Part shown: piece by piece, positions 1-7,904 of the stretch
How the letters are laid out: each line of letters opens with the position of its first letter
How positions within the stretch are numbered: the first letter of the stretch is position 1
Assembly: GCF_002897035.1 (NCBI RefSeq)
Contig: NZ_BAUX01000003.1
Coordinates: 186,001-250,000 of the forward strand
DNA from: Methylopila sp. Yamaguchi
GTDB taxonomy: Bacteria > Pseudomonadota > Alphaproteobacteria > Rhizobiales > Methylopilaceae
DNA length: 64,000 nucleotides
Reading direction: 5' to 3'
Notes under the pieces: model-generated
What the model saw: only the letters and a program-made list of their open reading frames with translations
Told to the model about the DNA's origin: nothing
Database searches by the model: none
Program-made: the position numbers and the translations under genes

Positions 1-2
1 TT

Positions 3-739
3 GACAGCGCGACCGATGTCGCCCGCGCCGCCGCTGACTTGATCCTGCTGCAGCCTGATCTCCGCGTGCTGTCGGATGGAGTAGAGGAAGGGCGGCGCAC
101 CCACGCAAACATCCTGAAATACGTTCGGATGGCGATGGCGTCTAACTTCGGAAACATGGTCTCGATGGCGATTGCCTCGGCCGTCTTGCCCTTCCTTCCA
201 CTGTCACCGGTCCAAGTTCTGCTGAACAACATGATCTACGACGTCAGTGAAGCGGGCATCCCGTTCGACAGGGTGGATGAGATTGAAACGCGTGAACCTC
301 ATGTCTGGGACATCAGGCAGATCTATCGCTTCATGCTTGTTATGGGGCCCCTATCGTCGGCGTTCGACATTGCGACCTTCGTCATACTAAGGTCTGCGTT
401 TAGTGCGGACGTTCTCACTTTCCAGACAGGGTGGTTTTTTGAGTCGACGATCACTCAGATACTCGTGGTTTTGTAATTCGCAGCACCTCGCCTCTTTGGC
501 TCAGCCGGCCTCATACGATCTTAATCACGACCTCGTCTGGCGCGATCTTGGTGGCTTGCGCGCTCGCGCTGACGCCGATCGGCCACGTTTTCGGCTTCGA
601 TATGCTGCCGCCGATTATCGTCGTTGCGATGTTGGCGGTCAGTCTTGCGTACCTCGCCGCGGCTGAGCTTGCGAAGATCCAGTTCCGACGGCGGGATTTG
701 ACGTTTCAACGCGGTGGACTGAACGGCGAAGCCATCTGA
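3..739 (+). pseudogene. mgtA: Mg2+-importing P-type ATPase (MgtA type), C-terminal part, frameshifted
   Basis: The 5' end lies outside the window. The visible part begins in the P-domain hinge (DSATDVARAAADLILL) and runs through the first C-terminal membrane helices (NFGNMVSMAIASAVLPFLPL, then LLNNMIYDVSE and RFMLVMGPLSSAFDI), which match the MgtA/MgtB family. A stop occurs at 474-476. The expected remaining helices continue in another frame (FVIRSTSPLW, then GHVFGFDMLPP) to the stop at 739. Adding one T to the T4 run at 470-473 would join the two frames, so this looks like a one-base deletion or a homopolymer sequencing error. The family imports Mg2+ across the inner membrane. It begins the low-oxygen stress island and points towards the next, convergent gene. 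Confidence 0.75.
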
Positions 740-740
740 T

Positions 741-1163
741 TCATCTGCATTGCTTTAAGCAGCTCTGAAAGACTGGCGCTAGGCTGCTAACGCATTCGGC
801 GATGCTCTCGTGTGGCCCCGATTTTTGCGCCCCGCACTGAGGGGCGAGCCACGCGCTGCACGACTGCCGGCACCGCTCCTCGATCGCCTTTGCGCGGGCG
901 CGTTGATCAATTGTGCCCGAATTGAAATCAGCTTGGTTTAAAACCATCAGGATGACAACGATCAGTGCAAGGACGACAAACGCGCTCAGGCCCAGCGCAA
1001 GAACGCCTCTCTTCTGTGGTCTAGGGTCAAGCCCGACGAGCTCTTCCGGACTGGAAGGCATGTCCCGAGAATGGTGTGAACCGCTCTCACCGAACGGAAG
1101 TCCGCTTTCGCCGATAGGCGCGAGGTCCGTCGACTGCGCCGAGGGACCTCGCAGCAGCGACAT
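741..1163 (-). CDS. Small membrane-anchored Cys-rich hypothetical protein
   Basis: The protein has 140 residues and I do not recognise its family. The N-terminal 50 residues are hydrophilic and Ser/Pro rich. One strong membrane segment follows (about 53-75, LGLSAFVVLALIVVILMVL). A C-terminal domain of about 60 residues has six cysteines, including CRQSCSAWLAPQC and a final CLKQC, which suggests disulfides outside the cytoplasm. The ATG at 1163 directly abuts the stop codon of the Hsp20 gene (1164-1166), so the two are almost certainly co-transcribed and translationally coupled. Its role may be in envelope stress, but this is inferred only from the neighbours. Confidence 0.6.
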   Translation of the reverse strand: MSLLRGPSAQSTDLAPIGESGLPFGESGSHHSRDMPSSPEELVGLDPRPQKRGVLALGLSAFVVLALIVVILMVLNQADFNSGTIDQRARAKAIEERCRQSCSAWLAPQCGAQKSGPHESIAECVSSLAPVFQSCLKQCR

Positions 1164-1658
1164 CTAAGCTTCCGCCTTGATCTCGATCTTTTTCAGCTGC
1201 TTCGCTTCCTTCGTCTTGGGCAGGCGGATTGTCAGGACGCCATGGCGATGGTTGGCCTCGATCTGACCGGCGTCGACGTCGTCCGGGAGCAGGAAGCTTC
1301 GACGAAACGAGCCAAAGGTGCGCTCCGAGATGTGGGCTCCTCCCTCAGTTCTCTCGTTCTCGCGCGATTTCTCGCCCTTAATGACAAGCATGTTGCTCGC
1401 AACCGACACATCAACCTGCGACGGTTCCAGCCCAGGAACTTCCGCCATAACTTTGTATTCGCCATCCGTCTCCACGATGTCGATCGCCGGCGCAAAACCA
1501 TTCTGCACGCCCGCGCGTTCAACGATGCGCTCGATGGCCGGGAGTTCGATCGCGGAGGACATCCTATCGAACAGGCGATCGAAATCCCGCATCAGATGCC
1601 GGCGCACGGGCGCCGAATTGGAATCTGGACTCTGAGTCTCGATGAGTTCCTTTGACAT
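1164..1658 (-). CDS. Hsp20-family small heat shock protein
   Basis: This is a 164-residue ATP-independent holdase chaperone. The alpha-crystallin domain spans about residues 50-150 (FAPAIDIVETDGEYKVMAEV onward) and contains the family signature HGVLTIRLPK. The C-terminal tail carries an IEI version of the I-x-I anchoring motif. The ATG at 1658 is preferred over the longer frame because AGGAG lies nine bases upstream and the protein then has normal family length. It lies downstream of the BON-domain gene (105-base gap) and abuts the Cys-rich membrane protein. The setting beside Usp, BON and FNR-type boxes suggests induction by low oxygen or stationary phase. Confidence 0.93.
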   Translation of the reverse strand: MSKELIETQSPDSNSAPVRRHLMRDFDRLFDRMSSAIELPAIERIVERAGVQNGFAPAIDIVETDGEYKVMAEVPGLEPSQVDVSVASNMLVIKGEKSRENERTEGGAHISERTFGSFRRSFLLPDDVDAGQIEANHRHGVLTIRLPKTKEAKQLKKIEIKAEA

Positions 1659-1763
1659 GGCGCGCTCCTGCTGTTTGCATTTCGTTGCGCAAATCGCCCG
1701 ATGCCTGCTGCAGTGTGCTCCGGACCACACGGGCGTCATGCGGTCCGGGGCATCCGCGGCGGA

Positions 1764-2411
1764 TTAAGCAGCGACGCTGATGGCGTCGTCGACGGACTTG
1801 ACGCCGGGAGCCGACCAAGCGGCCTGCTCGGCGATGCGGCGCTCCTGCCAGCTGTGGACCCGGCCGGTCAGGCTCACCTTGTCGTTTGCGACGGTGACAT
1901 GGATCGCGGCGGCGTCCAGCGCGGCGTTGCGCTTCAGCGCGTCCTCAATCTTCTTCTGCACGTCAGCGGCCTTTGGTCGGTCCTTGAGCGCGATGGTATT
2001 GGTCACGCCCACGACGCCATCCAGTTTCCGCACGGAGAATTCGGCGGCCTCGCGTTGGTACTGCCAATCGGCCACGCCCGACAGGGTCACCCAGCCGCGC
2101 TCCACCTTCACCTTCACGGACGTCGGCACCTGCGTGTTCCAGTCCAGGACGTTGACGGCCCGCTTGGCGATCTCCTCGTCGCTCCGCTTGCCGTCATAGG
2201 GGTAGCGGACCTCGATTTCTTCGGCGATCGCCTTCACGCCACGGACCCGTTGCGTCGCCTTCTCCGCGGCGATCTTCTCCGCGTAGCTCGCGACGTGGCC
2301 CGTCAGCGTCACGACGCCGTCGCGAACCGCCACGCCGATATGCGCGGCGTTCACGCTGGGCTCGAACTCCAGTTCCTCTTCCACCAGCGACTTCAATCCA
2401 GCATCCGACAT
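1764..2411 (-). CDS. Triple BON-domain protein
   Basis: The 215-residue protein consists of three successive BON domains, roughly 5-70, 78-145 and 150-213. Each ends in the GVVxVxN/D type pattern (VRGVKAIAEE, LDGVVGVTNT, APGVKSVDDA). BON domains bind phospholipid or polysaccharide and are common in OsmY-like stress proteins. No signal peptide is visible, so this version is probably cytoplasmic, as in many rhizobial FixK-regulated BON proteins. The start at 2411 has GGGAG upstream, and the longer open frame to 2762 only runs into the divergent promoter region. It probably heads the BON-Hsp20-Cys-rich operon. Confidence 0.88.
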   Translation of the reverse strand: MSDAGLKSLVEEELEFEPSVNAAHIGVAVRDGVVTLTGHVASYAEKIAAEKATQRVRGVKAIAEEIEVRYPYDGKRSDEEIAKRAVNVLDWNTQVPTSVKVKVERGWVTLSGVADWQYQREAAEFSVRKLDGVVGVTNTIALKDRPKAADVQKKIEDALKRNAALDAAAIHVTVANDKVSLTGRVHSWQERRIAEQAAWSAPGVKSVDDAISVAA

Positions 2412-2529
2412 CTCTGCTCTCCCTTCGGGCTCGTCGGCGAGGCGTCTGCGAACGGCGGCCTTCGACGAGCGGTTCCAGGACGGCGTCCGCCGTCGTTTCG
2501 ATCGATGAACCCGTGGTCTTCGGGGCGCT

Positions 2530-2543
2530 TTGATCTGCGTCAG
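2530..2543. promoter_or_regulatory. Weak FNR/FixK-type box between the BON and adh genes
   Basis: TTGATCTGCGTCAG matches TTGA-N6-TCAA except at the last base. It lies midway between the divergent BON start (2411) and the alcohol dehydrogenase start (2653), about 110-120 bases from each. Better boxes of the same type occur at 4958, 7657, 7891 and 14474. Confidence 0.4.
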
Positions 2544-2652
2544 CAACCGCCTGCGGGGGCGGGATCGAGATTGCGCAAGGTCAAGGACCGCCGCGGCCTC
2601 TGTAGCGACGCTGGCGGAAACCGAAGCGTGGCCAAGCCAACGGAGCCGTCCC

Positions 2653-3726
2653 ATGCCAAAGATGAGAGCTGCGATCTTCGTCGAGCCGGGCCGGATCGTA
2701 CTTGAAGACAAGCCTGTTCCCGACGTCGGGCCGCTCGACGCCCTGATACGGGTGACGACCACGACGATTTGCGGGACGGACGTTCACATCCTGAAGGGCG
2801 AATATCCGGTCTCCGGGGGTCTCACAGTGGGGCATGAACCCGTGGGCGTGATCGAGAAGCTGGGATCCGCGGTCATGGGATACGCTGAAGGCCAGCGCGT
2901 GATCGCCGGCGCGATCACGCCGAGCGGCCATTCCTACGCCTGCCTTTGCGGCTTCGGCTCGCAAGACGGGCCGCGCGAGAAGCACGGCTTCAAGCCGACG
3001 GGCGGCTGGCGCTTCGGCAATACGATCGACGGGGCGCAGGCGGACTATCTTCTTGTGCCGGACGCCATGGCGAACCTCGCCCCTGCTCCTGACGCCCTCT
3101 CGGACGAACAAGTCCTGATGTGTCCCGACATCATGTCCACCGGCTTTTCCGGCGCGGAGCGGGGAGGGGTCCGCATCGGCGACGCCGTTGCGGTGTTCGC
3201 GCTTGGCCCGATCGGCCTGAGCGCCGTGGCTGGCGCCAGACTGATGGGCGCGACCCGCATCATCGGCGTCGACACCGTGCCCGCCCGGCTGGCCGCCGCC
3301 CGACGGATGGGATGCGACGAGGCGATCGACTTTCGGGCCGGCGACCCGGTCGAGCAGATCCTGGCTTTGACCGACGGACGAGGCGTGGACGTCGCCATTG
3401 AAGCTCTTGGAACGCCGGCGACGTTCGAGGCGGCTCTGCGCGCCCTGCGTCCGGGTGGGGTGCTGTCGAGCCTCGGCGTCTATTCCAAAGATCTCACCAT
3501 TCCGGTCGGCGCGTTCGCGGCGGGCCTTGGCGACCACACGATCGTCACCACGCTCTGCCCCGGCGGCAAGGAACGGATGCGCCGCCTGATGGCCGTCATA
3601 GCGTCGGGAAGGGTCGACATGCGCCCCCTTGTCACCCACCGTTTCAAGCTTGACGACATCGAGAAGGCTTACGAGCTGTTCGCGCATCAGCGCGACGGCG
3701 TCTTGAAGGTGGCCATTACGCCGTGA
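2653..3726 (+). CDS. Zinc-dependent secondary alcohol dehydrogenase, CbADH-like
   Basis: The 357-residue medium-chain dehydrogenase has the catalytic zinc site Cys40, His61, Glu62 and Asp159 (CPDIMSTGFSGAE). It resembles the tetrameric Clostridium beijerinckii/Thermoanaerobacter NADP alcohol dehydrogenases, including the late LCPGGKERM stretch. The four-cysteine structural zinc loop is absent and replaced by YACLCGFGSQ, as in that subfamily. The coenzyme loop reads FALGPIGL (about 182-189). The start at 2653 has GGAG seven bases upstream. In the island it would reoxidise NAD(P)H by making alcohols, or oxidise them, when oxygen is low. The substrate is not predictable. Confidence 0.88.
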   Translation: MPKMRAAIFVEPGRIVLEDKPVPDVGPLDALIRVTTTTICGTDVHILKGEYPVSGGLTVGHEPVGVIEKLGSAVMGYAEGQRVIAGAITPSGHSYACLCGFGSQDGPREKHGFKPTGGWRFGNTIDGAQADYLLVPDAMANLAPAPDALSDEQVLMCPDIMSTGFSGAERGGVRIGDAVAVFALGPIGLSAVAGARLMGATRIIGVDTVPARLAAARRMGCDEAIDFRAGDPVEQILALTDGRGVDVAIEALGTPATFEAALRALRPGGVLSSLGVYSKDLTIPVGAFAAGLGDHTIVTTLCPGGKERMRRLMAVIASGRVDMRPLVTHRFKLDDIEKAYELFAHQRDGVLKVAITP

Positions 3727-3732
3727 GCGCTC

Positions 3733-3918
3733 TTGGAGCGCCGGGTCGCCGACAGGGTCGGCGACGTCCCGGACGCCGACGTCAATGTGCTAAAGCGTCA
3801 GCTGCGGATGGGCGCCGGGCACATCACTTGGCCGAAGCTCACCGCGACGGGGACCGTCGCCGGTGTCGTCGATCGTTCGCAGGCCCACATCTCAAGGCGC
3901 AAATCTGTCGATCCTTAG
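3733..3918 (+). pseudogene. Remnant of an AAA kinase/aminoglycoside-phosphotransferase-like protein C-terminus
   Basis: Right after the adh stop, this frame gives LERRVADRVGDVPDADVNVL followed by a Trp-containing stretch (ITWPKL). That pattern, an RVAxRxGDxSDA-like segment, a QL pair and then a xWxxLD strand, resembles the C-terminal end of the ATP-binding kinase domain in bifunctional phosphotransferase/AAA proteins. Nothing upstream encodes the rest. It is best read as the 3' scar of a deleted gene. The spacer to 4086 shows no other gene. Confidence 0.4.
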
Positions 3919-4086
3919 TCAGCGCCTAGGATCAGGACGCTGCGATCCAAGTAGAGCCGTGAGATACTGCTACCCTCAATCGCGCGCCGGAAAACGCCGT
4001 ACCGCGTCAATGTTTAAAGCGGTCTCCAAGGCGCCGCCGCAACCCGGGGAGGGGCGGCGCCGCGAGGCGGGGGAGCCTGATTGCCG

Positions 4087-4587
4087 TCAAGCCGCCGACG
4101 GCGTCCGACGCGATGAGGTGGGGTAGGGCGCTGTCAGGGCCGCAAGTCGGTCCTCCGGCGCAAAATCGTCGACGCTCGCCACGCGGAACACATGCGGTTC
4201 GCCCTCATGCTCAAGGGTCACGTACTCGTTGGTACGGAAACGGTGAGCATCCAGACGGTGGCCGGTGTCATCGTCGTCGGATCGATCAGGATCAAAATCG
4301 AACACCCAGGTCGATCCGCCCGCGCCTCCGGCTCGATGCTTCAGCAACCCGAACAGCGCCTGTTCGCCGGCCCAAAACCGGACGACCCGGCAACGTGCCC
4401 TTTCCTTCCGCCAGAGCGAAGGGTCGAGCATCCCATGTCGGTCGAGCGGAGAGACGAAGGCGTAACCATGGACCTCGCTCCCCGTGGGATGCCGAGGTTC
4501 GCGAGCCAGATGCAGCCGCACGAGCCTTAGTTTTGCGCGCGGCCGCCGGGCGCTCGGGCGCTCGACTAAAAAGCTCTGCGACGTCAT
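4087..4587 (-). CDS. Hypothetical protein of the stress island
   Basis: The 166-residue soluble protein has no recognised domain. The N-terminus is basic (ARRPRAKLRLVRLHLAREP), and the middle contains the acidic stretch DFDPDRSDDDD. The conserved-looking core has many aromatic and charged residues (VVRFWAGEQALFGLLKHRAG; EYVTLEHEGEPHVFRVASVD). The ATG at 4587 has GGAG about nine bases upstream. It follows the phasin-like gene after 17 bases, so the two form an operon transcribed away from the UspA operon. No function can be assigned from sequence. Confidence 0.6.
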   Translation of the reverse strand: MTSQSFLVERPSARRPRAKLRLVRLHLAREPRHPTGSEVHGYAFVSPLDRHGMLDPSLWRKERARCRVVRFWAGEQALFGLLKHRAGGAGGSTWVFDFDPDRSDDDDTGHRLDAHRFRTNEYVTLEHEGEPHVFRVASVDDFAPEDRLAALTAPYPTSSRRTPSAA

Positions 4588-4604
4588 CCGAGCATCTCCG
4601 CTGG

Positions 4605-4901
4605 TCAGGCCGCAAGCTTGGCCGCGACGGCGTAAGGCGACGTGGGCGCGACGTTGACGGTGGGGCCATTGTCCGGTTCCAGCAACGCGCGTGGCTCGGA
4701 CGAACCGTTCAGCGCTGCGATACGGCTAAGGTGATCGAACCAAGCCACAGCGATCCGCGCGTTAAAACGCGTGGCCTCAGCAGCGATGGCGAGCGGGAGA
4801 TCCAGGACAAGCGACTTCATGCTCAGCGCGATCAACGCGGGATCAGGTATCGCCGCCTCTGCGGTCACAGCAGCAGCTGCTGCTTCTTCGAGCGAGATCA
4901 T
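4605..4901 (-). CDS. Small phasin-like protein
   Basis: The 98-residue Ala-rich helical protein contains LPLAIAAEATRFNARIAVAWFDHLSRIAAL, shown here as part of a longer helix, which resembles the amphipathic core of alphaproteobacterial phasins that coat polyhydroxyalkanoate granules. The start at 4901 has a strong GGAGG site six bases upstream. Expression is probably driven from the perfect FNR/FixK box at 4958-4971, which it shares with the divergent UspA operon. Two full-size phasins occur at 56.4-57.4 kb. The assignment rests on pattern similarity only. Confidence 0.5.
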   Translation of the reverse strand: MISLEEAAAAAVTAEAAIPDPALIALSMKSLVLDLPLAIAAEATRFNARIAVAWFDHLSRIAALNGSSEPRALLEPDNGPTVNVAPTSPYAVAAKLAA

Positions 4902-4957
4902 GGGATCCTCCGTGTCTCAAAGCTGAGGCAGGATCGCCGAAGCTTGGCCTCACTGCT

Positions 4958-4971
4958 TTGATCCGGATCAA
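4958..4971. promoter_or_regulatory. FNR/FixK-type box, perfect palindrome
   Basis: TTGATCCGGATCAA matches the FNR/FixK consensus TTGAT-N4-ATCAA exactly. It lies between the divergent phasin-like gene (start 4901) and UspA gene (start 5024) and is suitably spaced to activate either direction. An oxygen-responsive Crp/Fnr-family regulator is inferred. None is encoded in the window. Confidence 0.8.
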
Positions 4972-5023
4972 GGCGGCGCACGGGCCCACGGGCGAAACGG
5001 AGGTTCTCCTAGGGGAGGATCCG

Positions 5024-5593
5024 ATGTCGCAAGCCACCATCTCAATCGTGTCAGTCGGAAAACTCGCGACGCGGGCGTCGCCCTATCAACGCATCCTCGT
5101 GCCGACGGATGGAAGCGAGCTCTCCACCTTTGCCGTCGACCAAGCCATAGCACTCGCCGCGGCGACCGGCGCCGCGATCGTCTTCGTGACGGTCAACGAG
5201 CCATTTCATCTGTTCACAACTTCAACCGAAATGATCGAGGCCTCTCGTGAGGAGTATGAGCGACGACAAGAGACGCATGCGGACCGAATTTTGGAACAAG
5301 CCGGGACCGCGGCATCGGAGGCGGGCGTGGCGTTCATTACGGTCCGGCGATGGAGCGACGATCCGTTTAGAGAGATTATCCGGGTCGCCGAAGAGCGATG
5401 CTGCGAGTTGATCGCTATGGCGAGCCACGGTCGTCGGGGGCTGTCGGCGATGATGCTCGGCTCGGTCACCAATAAAGTGCTCGCTCACTCCACCCTCCCG
5501 GTGCTTGTTCTTCGTAAGCTGGTCAATGTTTCGAAAGCGCCAGTCTACCTCGCTGAGGAATTGTCCGGCGATTCTGGACGGAGGATCGATTGA
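5024..5593 (+). CDS. Universal stress protein, single UspA domain
   Basis: This is a 189-residue cytoplasmic protein. The UspA fold begins at about residue 22 (YQRILVPTDGSELS). It ends with the ATP-binding pattern G-x2-G-x9-G-S/T (SHGRRGLSAMMLGSVT), so it is the nucleotide-binding type. The ATG at 5024 is chosen over the upstream in-frame codon because GGGGAGG lies seven bases before it. It is the first gene of an apparent five-gene operon with DUF1476, cytochrome c and the two YeeE/YedE halves, behind the FNR/FixK box at 4958. Confidence 0.92.
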   Translation: MSQATISIVSVGKLATRASPYQRILVPTDGSELSTFAVDQAIALAAATGAAIVFVTVNEPFHLFTTSTEMIEASREEYERRQETHADRILEQAGTAASEAGVAFITVRRWSDDPFREIIRVAEERCCELIAMASHGRRGLSAMMLGSVTNKVLAHSTLPVLVLRKLVNVSKAPVYLAEELSGDSGRRID

Positions 5594-5594
5594 T

Positions 5595-5918
5595 ATGTTC
5601 GAGACAAGGGAACGCGCTGAAGAAGCGAAATACGTTCATCAGCGTGACGTCGCGTTTCATGTGCGCGCGCTTCGAGACCGGATGTTTGGCCGCTGGGCGG
5701 CTCGTCTTATGGGAATGAGGAACGAGGCTGTCGAACATTACGCTCGCTATCTCGCCGTGTCGGACATCGACGGAGACGACGGGCAGCTTATAATGGTTGT
5801 GAGAGAGAATCTGGCGGATTTCGGGGTGGTAGGCCACAGGGCGTCCGAGGGCCGGCTACGCCGGAAACTCGAGCGGTTCCACGACATCGCGCGAACTCAT
5901 CTTGGCGCGACGCCGTGA
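5595..5918 (+). CDS. DUF1476 / F1-ATPase zeta-subunit-like protein
   Basis: The 107-residue helical protein begins with FETRERAEEAKYVHQRD and continues LRDRMFGRWAARLMG. This matches the DUF1476 family, whose Paracoccus denitrificans member is the zeta inhibitor of F1F0-ATPase. The family blocks ATP hydrolysis when the proton gradient collapses. The start at 5595 follows GGAGGA and lies one base after the UspA stop. It sits in an FNR-boxed operon rather than as the usual housekeeping single gene, so it may be a hypoxia-specific paralogue. Residue similarity to housekeeping members is only moderate. Confidence 0.75.
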   Translation: MFETRERAEEAKYVHQRDVAFHVRALRDRMFGRWAARLMGMRNEAVEHYARYLAVSDIDGDDGQLIMVVRENLADFGVVGHRASEGRLRRKLERFHDIARTHLGATP

Positions 5919-6262
5919 GATGCTGGAAGGTCTTCGGAACCTGCGCGCTGTTGCTGGCGCTCTTGGCCCACCTCGTAACTTCGCCGCTCGCGATGGAGCC
6001 GCGGGAGCAACGAGGCCTCGCCTTCGCGAAAGCCAACTGCGCCGGTTGCCATGCAATCGGCAGTTCGGGGGCCAGCGCGCTGAAGGTTGCGCCGCCGTTC
6101 CGTGACCTTCACACGCGATATCCGGTCGACACGCTGGCCGAAGCGCTCGCTGAAGGCATCGTTACGGGCCATCCCACGATGCCGATGTTTCAGCTTGATA
6201 ACGCTCAGATTGCAGATCTGATCGCGTATCTCAAAACACTTCAACATCGGCGCGACGAATAG
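5915..6262 (+). CDS. Small class I cytochrome c
   Basis: The 115-residue exported protein has a hydrophobic signal peptide (about 7-26, ending SPLA-ME). The haem-binding CAGCH is at residues 42-46. The likely distal Met lies in GHPTMPMFQ, near residue 88. It starts at GTG 5915, which overlaps the stop of the DUF1476 gene (GTGA), giving translational coupling. It is probably a periplasmic electron carrier. A close paralogue with the same layout lies at 8941. Electron-transfer partners are not in the window. Confidence 0.88.
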   Translation: MRCWKVFGTCALLLALLAHLVTSPLAMEPREQRGLAFAKANCAGCHAIGSSGASALKVAPPFRDLHTRYPVDTLAEALAEGIVTGHPTMPMFQLDNAQIADLIAYLKTLQHRRDE

Positions 6263-6346
6263 AAGCCGATTAGATTCGAGGTTGATAGCTGTTGCGGAAG
6301 ACCAGCTCGCATCGATTCCGCCGTTCCGGGCAGCAGGAAATCGCAC

Positions 6347-6772
6347 ATGACGCTCGCTTCATACTTGCCCTTTCTCTCTGGCGGCGTCGCCATCGGCTTC
6401 GCGGCGACGTTAATGATGATGTTAAACGGCCGTGTCGCAGGCGTGAGCGGCATTCTGAGCGGGCTCTGGCGTCGCACCGACGCGGGACCGGCGGCGAGCG
6501 CCGCGTTCACGACCGGTCTCGCGCTGGGTCCGGCGCTGTATGCGCTCGCTTTTGGTCGGGCGCCGGAGGTCCATCTCACCAGTTCGGCTCCTGTGTTGGT
6601 GATCGCCGGCCTTCTCGTCGGCTACGGCGCACGCATGGGATCCGGCTGCACCAGCGGCCACGGTGTCGTCGGGCTGGCGCGGCTGTCGCCGCGCTCAATT
6701 GTGGCCGTCGCGGTGTTTCTGGCGACGGCGATCGCCACCGTCGCCCTCATGCGCATCGGAAGCGCGTTATGA
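6347..6772 (+). CDS. YeeE/YedE-family transporter, first half
   Basis: This 141-residue protein has about four membrane helices. It carries the Sulf_transp (DUF395) signature with conserved cysteine, GARMGSGCTSGHGVVG, at about residues 93-108. Such half-size proteins work in pairs and move sulfur compounds such as thiosulfate or sulfide-derived sulfur. It precedes the second half, whose ATG overlaps its stop codon (ATGA at 6769-6772). The 84-base gap after the cytochrome gene shows no terminator, so it is probably in the same operon. Confidence 0.87.
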   Translation: MTLASYLPFLSGGVAIGFAATLMMMLNGRVAGVSGILSGLWRRTDAGPAASAAFTTGLALGPALYALAFGRAPEVHLTSSAPVLVIAGLLVGYGARMGSGCTSGHGVVGLARLSPRSIVAVAVFLATAIATVALMRIGSAL

Positions 6773-7230
6773 ACAGCGCGCGCGTCATCGCGACCGGTTT
6801 GAGTGGTCTGGTGTTCGGTTTTGGGCTTGCCCTCTCGGGCATGCTAGACCCGGCGCGGGTCCGCGGTTTCCTGGACGTTTATGGCGCGTGGGACCCGAGC
6901 CTCGCTTTCGTGCTTGGCGGGGCGGTCTCAGTCGCTTCGATCGGCGTTTGGCTCTCGCGTCAGTTGCGGCGACCGATCTTCGACGAGAGCTTCCACCTGC
7001 CGCACGGGCGTACGATCGACGGAAAGCTCGTCGGGGGCGCCGCAATTTTTGGCGTGGGCTGGGGCCTGGCTGGACTTTGCCCCGGGCCGGCCGTCGCCTC
7101 AATCACGCTCGGCGCGCCGGCGACGCTGCTGTTCCTGGTCGCAATGGTGGCAGGAATGATGGTTCATGACCGTGAAGCCATTCGTCTGGTCGGCTCGGCG
7201 GGGCGACAGGGCCGCTGTCGGCCAACATGA
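6769..7230 (+). CDS. YeeE/YedE-family transporter, second half (DUF6691)
   Basis: The 153-residue membrane protein has about four helices. It begins SGLVFGFGLALSGMLDPARV, a hallmark of the DUF6691 half, and contains the second cysteine signature GWGLAGLCPGPAV. It completes the split sulfur-compound transporter with the preceding gene. In many proteobacteria this pair sits with a sulfide-sensing ArsR regulator and persulfide dioxygenase. Here it is instead placed in the FNR-boxed stress operon. Confidence 0.87.
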   Translation: MNSARVIATGLSGLVFGFGLALSGMLDPARVRGFLDVYGAWDPSLAFVLGGAVSVASIGVWLSRQLRRPIFDESFHLPHGRTIDGKLVGGAAIFGVGWGLAGLCPGPAVASITLGAPATLLFLVAMVAGMMVHDREAIRLVGSAGRQGRCRPT

Positions 7231-7656
7231 ACGGCGCCCCGACCATAGGGACGCCGCGGATTGATCGCTCTTGCAGGGCCCATCGGTTTACACAGTCCGG
7301 CTCCGCACCAGACTCCGCGGTGATGCGGACTTACGCAGGTGGCCCAGGGCGGGGGAAGGCCTTCTCCACCTGACCGGAATGGGGTTTACGTTTGTGTGCT
7401 TTGCTCAGATGTCACGTCATCGGAGTTGCCTCGACATGTATGCTGCCAACATTTCCCATCATTGCCTGCAGCACGTTCACAATAGTATTCGACAAACGTT
7501 CACCGTCCCTCAGACATGGATCGTTGGTCGATAGACTTGCGACGAATAGGTTCGCTGCACTTGCGATTTATATCAGATCTTTTTTTATTATATGTAATGT
7601 CAGGTCGCGTCGCATCAAATAAGCGCCCATTTTGTCTGTAAATCTGATCTGACGTA

Positions 7657-7670
7657 TTGATTTGGATCAA
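7657..7670. promoter_or_regulatory. FNR/FixK-type box, orphan
   Basis: TTGATTTGGATCAA matches TTGAT-N4-ATCAA perfectly. It is 292 bases before the nearest downstream gene, much further than a normal activator site, so its target is unclear. Confidence 0.7.
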
Positions 7671-7890
7671 GATATGGCTTCTGTGGCTAGGGAACTTCAT
7701 ACCTCTAAATCGTTTCGATAAAATTCAGATTGTTGCGGCTCACGCGACTTGGTGGCGGGTCGTAACTGCGCATGCAAGCGTCCCGGGCGAAAAAATAGCA
7801 AGACACTCAGCTTCATTTGAGAGTTCTTATGCAAATTTTGTCCTGCCTATCACCAAGAAGGCGTGAAGAAAATATTCCGCTCAGGCGTCG

Positions 7891-7904
7891 TTGAGCCAAG
7901 TCAA
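7891..7904. promoter_or_regulatory. FNR/FixK-type box before the tandem Usp gene
   Basis: TTGAGCCAAGTCAA fits the core TTGA-N6-TCAA. It lies 57 bases before the ATG at 7962, an appropriate class II activator distance. Confidence 0.65.

Noticed and set aside
4113-4961. Plus-strand frame of 282 codons
   Set aside because: Antisense of two minus-strand genes with ribosome sites.
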